The position numbers and the translations under genes were made by a program. A stretch of 64,000 nt of DNA from a virus: the IMG/VR virus record IMGVR_UViG_3300035670_000030, positions 79,731-143,730 of that record; one strand, given 5' to 3'. The notes under the pieces were generated by a model. It worked only from the letters and a program-made list of their open reading frames with translations. It made no database searches and had not been told where the DNA came from. Shown one piece after another: positions 20,001 through 28,592 of the stretch (the first letter of the stretch is position 1; each line of letters starts with the position of its first letter).

Positions 20001-23000
20001 CTCCTGCTTGACCAGCAGCCCCTAATCTTTGCCCAGCTGTTCCTGCTTGAGCTTTTTTGACTTGATTTCTAGCGGCTCGAATTTCATCTGCACTTTGTTT
20101 TCTAGAAGCTCTAAAAGCTGCTGGAGAATCGTAATTAATATTGGCTTTTGCTTGTTCTCTAGCATTTGCTAAATTAACTTTCGCACTATTAACATTAGAT
20201 CTTGTTAGTTCGGCTAAAGATTGTTTATACTGTTGACCAGCCCCTTGCAAACCAAAAGCTAGAAATCCTAATTGTGTTACTACTGCTGTTACAGCCGTAG
20301 CTAAATCTGAACCTTGAACGTCTTGATCTGCAAGTGCGAAATTAGGAATATAACCACTAGCAAAACCTTTACTACGCATTGCGCTTTTTCTTGCGCTTTT
20401 TGTTGGCTCATCACGTTTATTAAATACTCCAATACCCATTGGATTTACGCTTGTTAAGGCTTTTTCTTGTGCAAGATAAATTTGGTTTTTCGGAATACCA
20501 GCTGCTCGCTCTCGACTAACTGCGTCTTGAAGAGCCGCAAAATTTGGTATATAGCCAGAAGCTTTTCCACGAAAGCCTCTTGTTAAACCACGCTCACGTA
20601 ATTCTCTTCCAGTTAAACCTCTTTTTACTTTTGCTCCCCCAAACCCAAATTCTTCTCTTAATATTTTTTTTCTAAAACTTGTTACAGAATCTCCGCCAGT
20701 TGTTGCTTTAAAATCCGCTTTTACAATACCACCAATTCCAAATAAGCTTTGAATTTTTTCTATTCCTTTTCCAGCGCGAACATCAAAATCACCAGCTCCA
20801 GTATTAGATCTAGCAGCTTCATAACCTAGAGCTGTAGTTATTCCAACTTCAAAGGCCGCGCCAATTGCACTTAAAATAGCACCTTTAGCGCCTTTAGCAG
20901 ATTGAAATCCTTTTTCTAAATCAGATGGAGAAATTGGTTTTCCTGGGGGCGCTAATTTTTTAGTATAACTTGCGGTTCTATTTAAAACACTTTGATATAT
21001 TTGATTTTCTAATTTATTACTAGCTTCAGCTTCTCCAATTAATTTTGGCCCATAAGCTGTTTGTGGTGGAAATATATATTTAATGTTATTTGCTGTATCA
21101 GTAACTACGCCACCAGGAATTGGCTTATCAGGTGTTGATAATCTACCAGGAGCAGTAGAAGGAATTAGATATCCATATTTTTTAGCTCCCGATACTATTA
21201 CTTCTTTAGCAGTTTGAGTACCTTTTTGAAAATTAGGAATAAATCCTTTGCCGTAAGTTGGAATTACTGCCGAATCTCCGTTTTTACCAAAATTAGTAAT
21301 CTCAATCTCACGATTGTTTTTTATAAACTTTTTACCATCAATCGTTCCTTTGCTCATTTGAGCTTTAGGATTTTTTGCTCCTAAAGTTCTAGCTAATAGT
21401 TCTTCACGAGCAAAATCATCTTTGGCAAAATTTGGAATATAACCAGTAGCTCTTCCTGGTCTTCCAGTAGGTACAACTGGGACACCACCAGAAACACGAA
21501 CGCCAGCTCCAGCAAAAGCTTTTGAAATTTGTGTTGCGATAACAGCTTGTTTTTGTAGTTCAACAGTTTGTTGTTGCAAATTAGCTAATAATTGATTAGC
21601 GGCAGCATTTAGACCTTTTTCACCTTGTAAAGCAAGCTGTAATAATTTGGGATTATTCGATAAAATTTGGTTAATACTTGCTTGTAAATCTCTTTGCTGT
21701 GTTGCCGCAGTGTTTAAACCTAAAAGTTGTTTAACACTTCCAGTAGCAAAACTTGCTAAATCTTTAAATAATTTTAATAAAACGCCACCAATTAATACCA
21801 AACCTGGACCAGCAATAAATTGGCCTAATCCGTCTAGAATTCCTCTACCTAGTACAGTACCGAATCCTTGAGCATCACTTTCGTTAAATCCTGCAAGTAA
21901 TTGATTTGTCCCCCCAACCAATCTTTCAATAGATGGCCCAAATAATCTTTCACCGCCAACGGCAGCCAATTGTCTTGCATTTTCTTGAAGAGCATTTAAT
22001 TGAGCCGCATAAGTTTTATTTAATTCTTCATTTCTTCTAACAGCTTGGTCTGTAGCATTCGCAGAAACATTTAAGGCATTATTATAAATCGAATATTCTT
22101 TTCCTAAATCAGCTAAAGCAGCTTTTAAAATGTTAATTTGGAATACGCCACCGACCTGTTCTGCAACATATGCTTGTTGTTGTGATCCAAGAGTATCATA
22201 GACTCTACCCAAATCTTGAAGAAGTTGAATTGTTGATTTTATTTGTCCTCCAGCACCAACAGTCTCAACACCCAAACTTTCTAATAAGCTTACAACCTTA
22301 GTTCTTTGCAATCTAGTAAAAATTGTTTTAAAAGAGTTACCAATAACAGCACCGCCACGAGCAGTTGTTTGTTGTGCAGCTGTAACAATAGCTATTAATT
22401 CATTTAATGAGACTCCTGATTGAGCAGCGCTACTACCAACACGGGCAACTGCGTCCGCAAGATCTGCAGAACTAACAGCGAAAGCTGCATCTACAGTTGC
22501 AAATTTATTGACAACCTCAGTCGCACTAACAGCTTGGCTAGCAAATGAATTTACTGCCGCAGTAAGAGCTTCAACACTCTTAACCGTATCCAAACCACTC
22601 AAACGTGATAAAATAAGCGCTTCACTTGTTCTCTTAAGAGTTTCTTCTACACCAAGACCTTGACGAGAGAATTCTGTTGCAGCTTCTGCTACAGCTTGAA
22701 AAGTTTGTCCTGTATTTCTAGCAATATTAAAAAGTTCTCCACCAAATTTTTGCAACTCTTTTGTTGAAACATTAAGAATAACATTGATATCTTGTAAAGA
22801 CTTTTGGACTTCAACGACTGAAGTTAAAAGTGCTGTAAAAGCTCTTTCTACTCCAAATATAATACCAGCACTTGCTCCGAAGGCAATAACACGAGCATTT
22901 GAAGCATCTAATGATTTATTAAATTCATTAACCTGTCCTGTAATCCGACCAAGAGGTTGATCGCCCTTAGTTTTTAAATTAATATTATATACCTTATTGA

Positions 23001-23067
23001 CAGTCTTTTGTATATCCCTGTCTAAACGCCTAGTATCTCCACCAATATCTAAATTAATAGCAGCCAT
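17065..23067 (-). CDS. Tail tape measure protein (TP901 type, 2000 aa)
   Basis: Residues ~90-290 carry the TP901 tape-measure core (ARNTGQTFQAVAEAATEFSRQG, then LNELIAIVTAAQQTTARGG). Hydrophobic Gly/Ala-rich segments occur near residues 405-450 and 1030-1110, as expected for a protein that enters the host envelope. Long Gln/Ala/Glu coiled-coil stretches fill the C-terminal half. Four G[YF]IPNF motifs occur near residues 543, 608, 838 and 905. Between the second and third is a compact segment with FEVGI, GDFDVR and KADFKAT (residues ~740-790) that resembles a PD-(D/E)XK nuclease fold. If tail length scales as in other siphoviruses (~0.15 nm per residue), the tail would be about 300 nm. The start is preceded by AAGGAATATA and a GTGTAA motif. 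Confidence 0.93.
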   Translation of the reverse strand: MAAINLDIGGDTRRLDRDIQKTVNKVYNINLKTKGDQPLGRITGQVNEFNKSLDASNARVIAFGASAGIIFGVERAFTALLTSVVEVQKSLQDINVILNVSTKELQKFGGELFNIARNTGQTFQAVAEAATEFSRQGLGVEETLKRTSEALILSRLSGLDTVKSVEALTAAVNSFASQAVSATEVVNKFATVDAAFAVSSADLADAVARVGSSAAQSGVSLNELIAIVTAAQQTTARGGAVIGNSFKTIFTRLQRTKVVSLLESLGVETVGAGGQIKSTIQLLQDLGRVYDTLGSQQQAYVAEQVGGVFQINILKAALADLGKEYSIYNNALNVSANATDQAVRRNEELNKTYAAQLNALQENARQLAAVGGERLFGPSIERLVGGTNQLLAGFNESDAQGFGTVLGRGILDGLGQFIAGPGLVLIGGVLLKLFKDLASFATGSVKQLLGLNTAATQQRDLQASINQILSNNPKLLQLALQGEKGLNAAANQLLANLQQQTVELQKQAVIATQISKAFAGAGVRVSGGVPVVPTGRPGRATGYIPNFAKDDFAREELLARTLGAKNPKAQMSKGTIDGKKFIKNNREIEITNFGKNGDSAVIPTYGKGFIPNFQKGTQTAKEVIVSGAKKYGYLIPSTAPGRLSTPDKPIPGGVVTDTANNIKYIFPPQTAYGPKLIGEAEASNKLENQIYQSVLNRTASYTKKLAPPGKPISPSDLEKGFQSAKGAKGAILSAIGAAFEVGITTALGYEAARSNTGAGDFDVRAGKGIEKIQSLFGIGGIVKADFKATTGGDSVTSFRKKILREEFGFGGAKVKRGLTGRELRERGLTRGFRGKASGYIPNFAALQDAVSRERAAGIPKNQIYLAQEKALTSVNPMGIGVFNKRDEPTKSARKSAMRSKGFASGYIPNFALADQDVQGSDLATAVTAVVTQLGFLAFGLQGAGQQYKQSLAELTRSNVNSAKVNLANAREQAKANINYDSPAAFRASRKQSADEIRAARNQVKKAQAGTAGQRLGAAGQAGGFALALGGPIIAETLKNIIGQETAGARRGGEVVSAAGEIAGFAGTGAVFGPVGAAVGTVVGSLLTIPKIVSSFASDFPELSQSAKKAGEELTKFSDSGAKLLASFETLQQGLEDPSTSQEVINKASEEYAKILSGLSAEDQKRLSAAAKTGQLETEYAKVLAEKTAELQSREAAADLGQVTGDVESRNFLRNAAGVLNYTGIGAISEFSKALNGPSLQDYIDYYLPSETGVGTQASRTNMSVFGQAVTQGRTGQDAIDALQKAGGIDFVKQLNQIQTGDVGALEALLNKVIPEQEGKADIVAQFIAQANNNAQDFQNVVGDLGQSFIQNTEKAKNAKTAADELAAATQDEAVKKKAATEATAKIIENLERNIRVAQFAAESERKLARSREQFARQEIFADRFTRKTETAATIVGPEAPLAEAFALREQIAGIAQSQIEGIENIKFSFVDTINSSINDAFKDATGETIGGARQDGTSKDITKTNDQLSVQAFQQTRAFKEVQSVLNQYLQSSGTINLETLLAQIDSKLADANVNAETRTKISTQLKEESSKVNSEIKLLKQESVQSFKKLAKEQLQRILIQKISQAQAFGGGIDEFLNPKEPGQGVFDKVLESTKAFDQFQGQQVDFRFDYRQGTNDFRYQYGAAQRARQEMAPEFGREALKLIGNLQSFTGYTPDPTGKAYQAGIAGVEEFLRRQVTELQTVAKSSETPQIVRDEINAALQTIPELGGLKTIAQLQVARQTGALDETQFEAITKKYQDPVLQALKERAVQMGAQTPEAKIILDEVAKLARERITTEGNEPTVEAINTTNSILNDILISPGINGKRSNDVDAVLDRLFNKNPQTTTGNINKPVQEKPEMFAQQEAALNTNTGALNNLTGGIESLRNIIANLQTSFETANATQTNNANTNTGAQPNIQTTTSAPVNVTVQAQGGGDIAAAVGEAVQNAIPTIIEKVRVALGQKVPPKASSNITPREARGG

Positions 23068-23097
23068 TATATTCCTTAATCCTTTATGTACAATTAA

Positions 23098-23103
23098 TTA
23101 CAC
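23098..23103 (-). promoter_or_regulatory. Candidate late-promoter motif GTGTAA
   Basis: GTGTAATTAATTG lies 30 nt upstream of the tape measure start, in the gap between it and the upstream gene. AAAGGATTAAGGA follows as a likely ribosome-binding region. Confidence 0.4.
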
Positions 23104-23106
23104 ATT

Positions 23107-24129
23107 TTAATTATTTTCGCGCGCTTTGAAATATTCTGATTTTTCAAGAACTCCACCTTTTTCTTTAGCTAGTTCTAATAGACTTTTACCATGTAATTTT
23201 TCGACTTTTACTCCAATTTTATCTAAATCATCTTTTGTTGCCCCGACAGGGCTTGTAACTAAATTGGAGCTACTAGTTTTAGACCTTTTATTTTTTGATT
23301 TAATACTTGTATCTTTTGATTGGTTATCAATCCACATTACAAGCTTTTCAGGATCATTTAATATATCATCGGGAACTGATTTTCCAGACTCATTGTAATT
23401 TTTTACAATATTCTTATACATTTTCCCATACAATAAAATATCTATTTGATATTTAGTACAACCAGTGGTTGCTTTGCCCCAAAAACTATAAGCGTCATCA
23501 TTTAAATAAACTAAATTCTGAAAAAACCCTGTTGCAGCTACTTTCTTTATATTATCATGATTAAATATTTCTGAATACGTTTCAAAGGCATTTTTAATAT
23601 TTTTTAAAGACTCCTCATTTAAATCATAATATTCATCCCTAGTAACGAAAAGCTTTTCAGTAAAAGTGGGATTTTTATAAGTAAAAAATCTCAATAATTC
23701 TTCGGTCAATTTACTATTAGCATAATCTTCTAAAGAATAACCAACAATTTCTCGACGTTCTTTTGTATAAGTAATTAAAATAGATTCATTTTGTTTTATT
23801 TGTTTATCTATTTCTATTCTTTGAGATGGGTATAATAATTTATCTCTTGTTTTAAATAAATTTTGAATGGTCTTTTTAAGAAAATTTATTTTAGACTCGT
23901 TTTCTGATGACCACCAACCATTTTTAATGGCTTCATTTAATTTATCAGATTCTGATTCCAGACCTTTTTTACGTCCTTCTGATAAAAAAATATCGTAACT
24001 TGAATAAGTAGAAAAATGCTCTGCTAACGTTGGGTGTTTAAAATAAATTATAGAATTATTAACTATAGATTGTGAAAATCCTTTACATATTTCACTATAT
24101 ATTCTTCCATATTCAGATTGTTTGTCCAC
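23107..24129 (-). CDS. Protein between tube and tape measure, chaperone candidate (340 aa)
   Basis: 340 residues, charged and mainly helical, no recognised family. It lies between the tail tube and tape measure genes, where siphoviruses encode tail assembly chaperones. The only in-frame start near the beginning is GTG at 24129, two bases after the TAA of the upstream gene (TAATGTGG), in the +1 frame relative to that gene. This frame stays open for nine codons upstream of the GTG, so a frameshifted fusion like lambda G-GT cannot be excluded. Translational coupling from a GTG start is the simpler reading. Confidence 0.6.
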   Translation of the reverse strand: MDKQSEYGRIYSEICKGFSQSIVNNSIIYFKHPTLAEHFSTYSSYDIFLSEGRKKGLESESDKLNEAIKNGWWSSENESKINFLKKTIQNLFKTRDKLLYPSQRIEIDKQIKQNESILITYTKERREIVGYSLEDYANSKLTEELLRFFTYKNPTFTEKLFVTRDEYYDLNEESLKNIKNAFETYSEIFNHDNIKKVAATGFFQNLVYLNDDAYSFWGKATTGCTKYQIDILLYGKMYKNIVKNYNESGKSVPDDILNDPEKLVMWIDNQSKDTSIKSKNKRSKTSSSNLVTSPVGATKDDLDKIGVKVEKLHGKSLLELAKEKGGVLEKSEYFKARENN

Positions 24130-24130
24130 A

Positions 24131-24937
24131 TTATTCGGATTTGATTTCTTCTATAATAGAAATTTTTTCTTCAACTTTAATTTCTTCTACTTCAGTTTTT
24201 TGTTCTTTTTTATCTTGTTCTTGCGGTTCAATTTTATTCTCTTTTATAAAATTTTCATCAAAGATTTTAAAATCATCTACAGAATCAGCGCGCCCCAAAA
24301 ACCAAAGAGTAATAAGATACATGAATCTACGAACAACACCTAGTAAAAACTCATATTTATTTTCTTCTTCTTCAAAACTATCATATTGAATTAATTTTTC
24401 TTCAAATGATTCACCTTTAAAAATAGGACTATATTCTTCAGCATTTTTTTCATAAGCTAAGTTCATTACCCACCATAAAATGGCTCTATTACGAGCTTTT
24501 GCTTCTGCGGTATTTTCAAAAATAGCAATTTGAGATGCTTCGAAATTTTGAATATCTTTTCTAATTTCATCTAATTGGTCAATTAATTCTTTTGAACGTA
24601 ATTTTTCAGCTTCAGTCCTATCTCCATCTCCTTTAATCAAAATAGATTGTAATTCAAATGATGAATCCCTAAATTTCAAAAGTAATTTACCATATTCTTC
24701 ACGCTCTTGATCGCTAATACTACCACCGCCATTAGATAAAATGGTTCCCCATGCTGCTTTTGGTAAAACACCAGCTTTAGCAAATCTTGAAGTTTCAGCC
24801 GCATAGAAAAGTTCGCCATCTTCACGTAAGCGACGATTTGGTTTTAATATTGCAAATTTTTTTGTGAGAGTATCTTGTGATCCGTCATCTTTTTTTATAA
24901 CATTTTTAGCATCAAATTCGTATAACCATTTATTCAT
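24131..24937 (-). CDS. Tail assembly chaperone candidate (268 aa)
   Basis: 268 residues, mostly helical. The C-terminal ~40 residues are Glu/Lys-rich low complexity (EPQEQDKKEQKTEVEEIKVEEK). A hydrophobic aromatic stretch (FLLGVVRRFMYLITLWFLG) lies near residues 195-215. It is placed directly downstream of the tube region and upstream of the tape measure, the standard position of the G-type chaperone that coats the tape measure protein. A disordered acidic tail followed directly by a second frame is also reminiscent of that system. The function is inferred from position only. Confidence 0.55.
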   Translation of the reverse strand: MNKWLYEFDAKNVIKKDDGSQDTLTKKFAILKPNRRLREDGELFYAAETSRFAKAGVLPKAAWGTILSNGGGSISDQEREEYGKLLLKFRDSSFELQSILIKGDGDRTEAEKLRSKELIDQLDEIRKDIQNFEASQIAIFENTAEAKARNRAILWWVMNLAYEKNAEEYSPIFKGESFEEKLIQYDSFEEEENKYEFLLGVVRRFMYLITLWFLGRADSVDDFKIFDENFIKENKIEPQEQDKKEQKTEVEEIKVEEKISIIEEIKSE

Positions 24938-24946
24938 ATATTTATA

Positions 24947-25171
24947 TTATTTATCCTTTAATTTAAAATCAAAATTATCTAGTTCTTGTTCTATATTTCT
25001 ATAACAATTATTGCCATAATCAAGAACACGCTTTCTTAATCTTTGGAATTCATCTTCTGTAATTTTGTCTTCGCTTTTAAGGTCTTCAAGAGTATATAAA
25101 AAACTTAAATAGAGTTTTTTAACGTCTCTATAAACGAATCCTTTAACAAGATCATTTAAATCAATATTCAT
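24947..25171 (-). CDS. Small helical protein upstream of the chaperone candidates (74 aa)
   Basis: 74 residues, highly charged and predicted helical (LKSEDKITEDEFQRLRKRVLDYGNN), no known family. It is the first gene of the block after the terminator at 25211-25240. A GTGTAA motif and AAAGG precede its start. It ends 9 bp before the next gene and so probably shares its mRNA. A small tail-assembly factor is possible; nothing in the sequence proves this. Confidence 0.6.
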   Translation of the reverse strand: MNIDLNDLVKGFVYRDVKKLYLSFLYTLEDLKSEDKITEDEFQRLRKRVLDYGNNCYRNIEQELDNFDFKLKDK

Positions 25172-25199
25172 CCTTTACAAACCTTTTGCCTATTTTAAA

Positions 25200-25205
25200 T
25201 TACAC
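25200..25205 (-). promoter_or_regulatory. Candidate late-promoter motif GTGTAA
   Basis: GTGTAATTTAAAATAGG sits between the terminator of the tube gene and the start at 25171 (28-nt gap). It therefore has the position expected of a promoter that restarts transcription after a strong terminator. Confidence 0.5.
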
Positions 25206-25210
25206 TTCAT

Positions 25211-25240
25211 AAAAAAAATGGGCACCCGAAGGTGCCCATT
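25211..25240 (-). terminator. Rho-independent terminator after the tail tube gene
   Basis: On the minus strand a perfect 10-bp stem (AATGGGCACC with GGTGCCCATT) closes a UUCG tetraloop and is followed by eight T residues. It begins 24 bp after the stop codon of the tube gene at 25264. One of the two clear intrinsic terminators in the late region, both placed after highly expressed virion genes. Confidence 0.92.
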
Positions 25241-25263
25241 AAGTTTTATTTTTAATAAAATAA

Positions 25264-26367
25264 TTAAGCGGTAATGCTACCAGAGATAAAGATACCTTTT
25301 TCGATATCTTGAGGTCCAGAAAGCTGAACTTCATATGTTGCTGTCATTGTAGCATTATCACCAATTGCGCTTGAGAAGCTTTGTGAAACTAATTTAGCGC
25401 CTTTGAAAACATAAGCAATTGCTGTTGGTTTATTTACAGAACAACCTGGCTCTTTCATAAGAATTGTGAAATTCTTTAATGTTTCACTACAAAGGATATC
25501 GGCTAAGTTACCATTTTTAAGGTCTCCTACTTCGGCATTAACTTCTAAAGTTGCTGTAACTGGGAAGTCAATTTCACGAGAAAACGCAAAACGGTTTCCA
25601 AGTTTTTGAAGCGGGGTACGAGCGAGATCGAAAGAAAGTGTAAAATCTTGAACTTTCAAATCTGTTTCTTGGAAACCAATTGTACTATCAGCTGGAAGAT
25701 TAAATACAATATCTCCAGGTTGTAATGCCGTTGGGATTCCAGCCCCAGTAATTGCCGTAGCCTGTGGCAATTTGAAAAAGCTTCCTGTAATATTTAAGCC
25801 ATCAACTGGGTTTACTGCTGGAATTACTTCGTTACCAGTAGCATTACCATATATACGGATATTTAAACCTTCAATTTCGATATCTGCTGTAGCAATTTCA
25901 CCAACAGCAGCATTGACACTATATGAAGTTAAGAATCCGTTTCCGACACCAATAACACCAGTATTTGCGCCAGCATATAGAGCTGCATCATTACCTTCAT
26001 CAGCAATTAAAAGATAATAATTTTTTTCGTCAGTGGCTTTTGTAAGTAAACCAGAAATACAAGAACGAAGATTTGCTTCGGCAGTACCACTTGGATATAC
26101 GTTTAATCCTAAAAATTTTTCATTTTGACCATTAGTTACATAATAAGAAAAACTAGCTGTTACATCTGGATTTTCTGTTTCAATACGGTCAATAGCAGCT
26201 AAGTTACCAAACTGGTTAACGTCCGTGAAATTACGTGTAAAATCTTCGTCAAAATTTTGAACACGAGAAAGTTGTTTTACATCGTTTACACCAGTTTGCA
26301 TTCCAGTCGCAGAAACTTGGCTTGCATAAAGAGCTAATACTTGATAAATTGTTCTATTTCTTGCCAT
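25264..26367 (-). CDS. Major tail tube protein
   Basis: 367 residues, predicted largely beta (VTASFSYYVTNG, ADIEIEGLNIRIYGN, FTLSFDLARTPLQKLGNRFAF, ATYEVQLSGPQDIEKGIFISG). The layout matches siphovirus major tail/tube proteins with an Ig-like or duplicated tube fold. It is followed by a strong intrinsic terminator, and its codon and base use are less AT-extreme than the neighbours, consistent with high expression like the capsid gene. It lies between the neck genes and the chaperone/tape measure genes. No sheath gene accompanies it, which argues for a non-contractile tail. Confidence 0.82.
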   Translation of the reverse strand: MARNRTIYQVLALYASQVSATGMQTGVNDVKQLSRVQNFDEDFTRNFTDVNQFGNLAAIDRIETENPDVTASFSYYVTNGQNEKFLGLNVYPSGTAEANLRSCISGLLTKATDEKNYYLLIADEGNDAALYAGANTGVIGVGNGFLTSYSVNAAVGEIATADIEIEGLNIRIYGNATGNEVIPAVNPVDGLNITGSFFKLPQATAITGAGIPTALQPGDIVFNLPADSTIGFQETDLKVQDFTLSFDLARTPLQKLGNRFAFSREIDFPVTATLEVNAEVGDLKNGNLADILCSETLKNFTILMKEPGCSVNKPTAIAYVFKGAKLVSQSFSSAIGDNATMTATYEVQLSGPQDIEKGIFISGSITA

Positions 26368-26418
26368 ACTTATAATTACAGCTCATTTTTATTAAAGACA
26401 CTAGTTATTTATTATTAA

Positions 26419-27582
26419 TTAAATTATCTGATTAACTTTTGGAACAGGTAAATATTGACTATTAATAGTATACCAATTATTTACCATCCAAGGATATAAT
26501 ACATCCTCTGGACTCCAATAAATTGCATCTAATCCATTTTCCGCAAAATCAAAAATATTCCATTGATTTTCAAACCATGCTATAAACCAGTTTCCATTTC
26601 CATCTTTATTATAATAAGGTTTTCCTTGGAATTCTGTAGTGTATACAAATGTTCCATTTAGATTTGGCCATCCACCATTTTGAACATCAACGCTTGATAA
26701 TAACCCAGGAACAATTTGTGCTGGTTCTTGATCATAAACTCTAGGATATCTTAAATCAGATAATTCAAAATCAACGAGAGCCGCAACACATTTTTTATTA
26801 ATTTTTGCATTATCGATTTCATCTAATTTTGAAACAGTAACTTTATCAATATAAACAAGACTATTTGATGGTTGATTTTTACATAAATTAATATAATTAA
26901 AATTATTACTTAATTTAAAATCACCAAAATAATTAAATGGAAAATCATCAGGATTCAAGACAGGAAAAACTTTTCTTGCGCTATCACTTAAAATAGAAAT
27001 AAGACCATCTAATGAAAAACTATTTGAGGCTAATACAATACAACGTACCATTGTTTCTGTAGAATCTTCCCCACCGAAAGCAAAAGGAACATTTTCTCCC
27101 ATCCTATGCTTAATAAAAATACATGGATATGGTGTATCTAAATAACCTAAAGCACCTGTTACTTGTGTTACTTTTGGAGTGACATTATAAGCTTTTTCAA
27201 AAAGTAATTTTTCCTCACGTTCATCAGTATAATAAATATTATATTCTTTAAAACTATAAGTTGCAGTGACATTATTAGAATTTAATCCACTATTTAAAAT
27301 TGCACGTCCTTTATTAAAATCAATTTTTAGCCCACTTACCCCACGATCTATAAAATTACCATTAACAAAAATCCCAGAAGAAATATTCGCATTAGGAACA
27401 CTACTATCGTATACCCATTGACGGAATGGAGATCCATATATAGAATTATTTGGAAAATTTGGATCAGGAGAATTATAAAGTTTACCGCTATAATTTATAA
27501 AAGCCTCTCCCCTCGTTAGAATTTCATGATCTAACCATAAATAAAAACTGGACATTAGATTTGTAATATAACTAGCTTTCAT
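26419..27582 (-). CDS. Putative neck/tail-completion protein (387 aa)
   Basis: 387 residues. Residues 1-300 form a beta-rich domain with no clear family, beginning with a helical segment containing SSFYLWLDHEILTRGEAF. The last ~90 residues form a distinct aromatic domain (GTFVYTTEFQGKPYYNKDGNG, then WFIAWFENQWNIFD) that resembles small beta-propeller or carbohydrate-binding modules appended to phage and extracellular proteins. It starts adjacent to the neck gene upstream and precedes the tail tube gene, fitting a tail terminator or head-tail joining role with a surface-exposed decoration. Confidence 0.5.
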   Translation of the reverse strand: MKASYITNLMSSFYLWLDHEILTRGEAFINYSGKLYNSPDPNFPNNSIYGSPFRQWVYDSSVPNANISSGIFVNGNFIDRGVSGLKIDFNKGRAILNSGLNSNNVTATYSFKEYNIYYTDEREEKLLFEKAYNVTPKVTQVTGALGYLDTPYPCIFIKHRMGENVPFAFGGEDSTETMVRCIVLASNSFSLDGLISILSDSARKVFPVLNPDDFPFNYFGDFKLSNNFNYINLCKNQPSNSLVYIDKVTVSKLDEIDNAKINKKCVAALVDFELSDLRYPRVYDQEPAQIVPGLLSSVDVQNGGWPNLNGTFVYTTEFQGKPYYNKDGNGNWFIAWFENQWNIFDFAENGLDAIYWSPEDVLYPWMVNNWYTINSQYLPVPKVNQII

Positions 27583-28160
27583 TATATAACCCCCAATCTT
27601 TTAAGAAATTTTGTATACATAGGACTAAAATATTTTACAGGACGAAATATACGATTTGAATAATTATATTTTATTTGAATACCACCGCCAGAACGAGACC
27701 CACTAAAACGTCCATATAAAAAAGAACCTAAACCAGAAATTCCGCGTTCAACATCTAATAGCCAACTACGACCACCTTCCCATGGTAATCTTGTGACAGC
27801 ACCAAATTCTTCTTTAGAGGGGATATTAACTTTTATTTCGAAACCATTTTGCGTATCTTTAACTTTACGATCTAATAAAATTTTTTGTATTAAACGTTTT
27901 ACTGGTAATGTTGGATTCGATCCTTTATTAAAACCTAAAAATGAAAATAAATTACCATAACCGCCAAGTGTTCCAGATATATTAGATGCATTTTCTCCAC
28001 CATCTAATTCTTGCGTAACAGGGTGTGATTCAAATTCTGCGCGAAATAAAGCCTTTTCTTTTTCTAGTTCTTGTTTAACTAAATTACGAACTAAAGTCTT
28101 TACGCTTTTACTTTGGAAGACCTCCTTTTTAATAAGTTTTTTATTAATTTTTCCAGCCAT
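27582..28160 (-). CDS. Putative neck protein (192 aa)
   Basis: 192 residues. The basic, helical N-terminus (KINKKLIKKEVFQSKSVK) is followed by a Gly-rich central part. It overlaps the gene before it and the gene after it by one base, indicating tight translational coupling in the neck operon. It fits the position of HK97 gp10-like or tail-completion proteins between the connector genes and the tail tube. The assignment rests on synteny and size. Confidence 0.5.
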   Translation of the reverse strand: MAGKINKKLIKKEVFQSKSVKTLVRNLVKQELEKEKALFRAEFESHPVTQELDGGENASNISGTLGGYGNLFSFLGFNKGSNPTLPVKRLIQKILLDRKVKDTQNGFEIKVNIPSKEEFGAVTRLPWEGGRSWLLDVERGISGLGSFLYGRFSGSRSGGGIQIKYNYSNRIFRPVKYFSPMYTKFLKRLGVI

Positions 28161-28591
28161 TATTCGCTCTCCCTAAAATATAAAGTATAAAAATCTATAT
28201 TGAAAAGTCCGTGTGGACGATTAGTTCCCAATGATTGGACCGGACGACCATCAATTTCAATTTTTTCAGCATCACTAATAAAATCTACAAAATCTTTTTT
28301 TGCTTTTATTCTGCAAATATTTCCACGTACTTCTTCACGAATTTCTGGCCAACCCATCATTTTAGATGGATCTTGCCATTGAATTCGACAATCAAAAGTA
28401 CCACTAATCGGAATATAAGTTACTTCTATAGACTCCTGATCGTTATATAAAAAATTATAATTTGGATCACTAGATACGACTACACGTTCAGGTGTTTTCC
28501 ATGCAGTAACAGGCCTTGCAAATGTATCATGTAAATTATTGAATTCATTTGCCCATGCTAATTTTTCTGCATCTGAAACAAAACTTGGCAT
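28160..28591 (-). CDS. Putative head-tail connector/stopper (143 aa)
   Basis: 143 residues, a compact beta-rich protein (FDCRIQWQDPSKMMGWPEIREEVRGNICRIKAKKDFVDFISDAEKIEIDGRP in parts). Size and fold type resemble siphovirus stopper proteins of the gp16/HK97 gp7 kind. Position after the adaptor candidate (28593-29126) and before the tail-completion candidates supports a connector role. No independent motif confirms it. Confidence 0.5.
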   Translation of the reverse strand: MPSFVSDAEKLAWANEFNNLHDTFARPVTAWKTPERVVVSSDPNYNFLYNDQESIEVTYIPISGTFDCRIQWQDPSKMMGWPEIREEVRGNICRIKAKKDFVDFISDAEKIEIDGRPVQSLGTNRPHGLFNIDFYTLYFRESE

Positions 28592-28592
28592 A

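Noticed and set aside
23107-24937. Confirmed programmed -1 frameshift in the chaperone genes
   Set aside because: The second frame is +1, and no slippery heptamer was found in register; kept only as a low-interest question.
25264-26367. Tail sheath of a contractile-tailed phage
   Set aside because: Only 367 residues, tube-like strands, no second tube gene beside it; the tape measure follows via chaperone-position genes as in siphoviruses.
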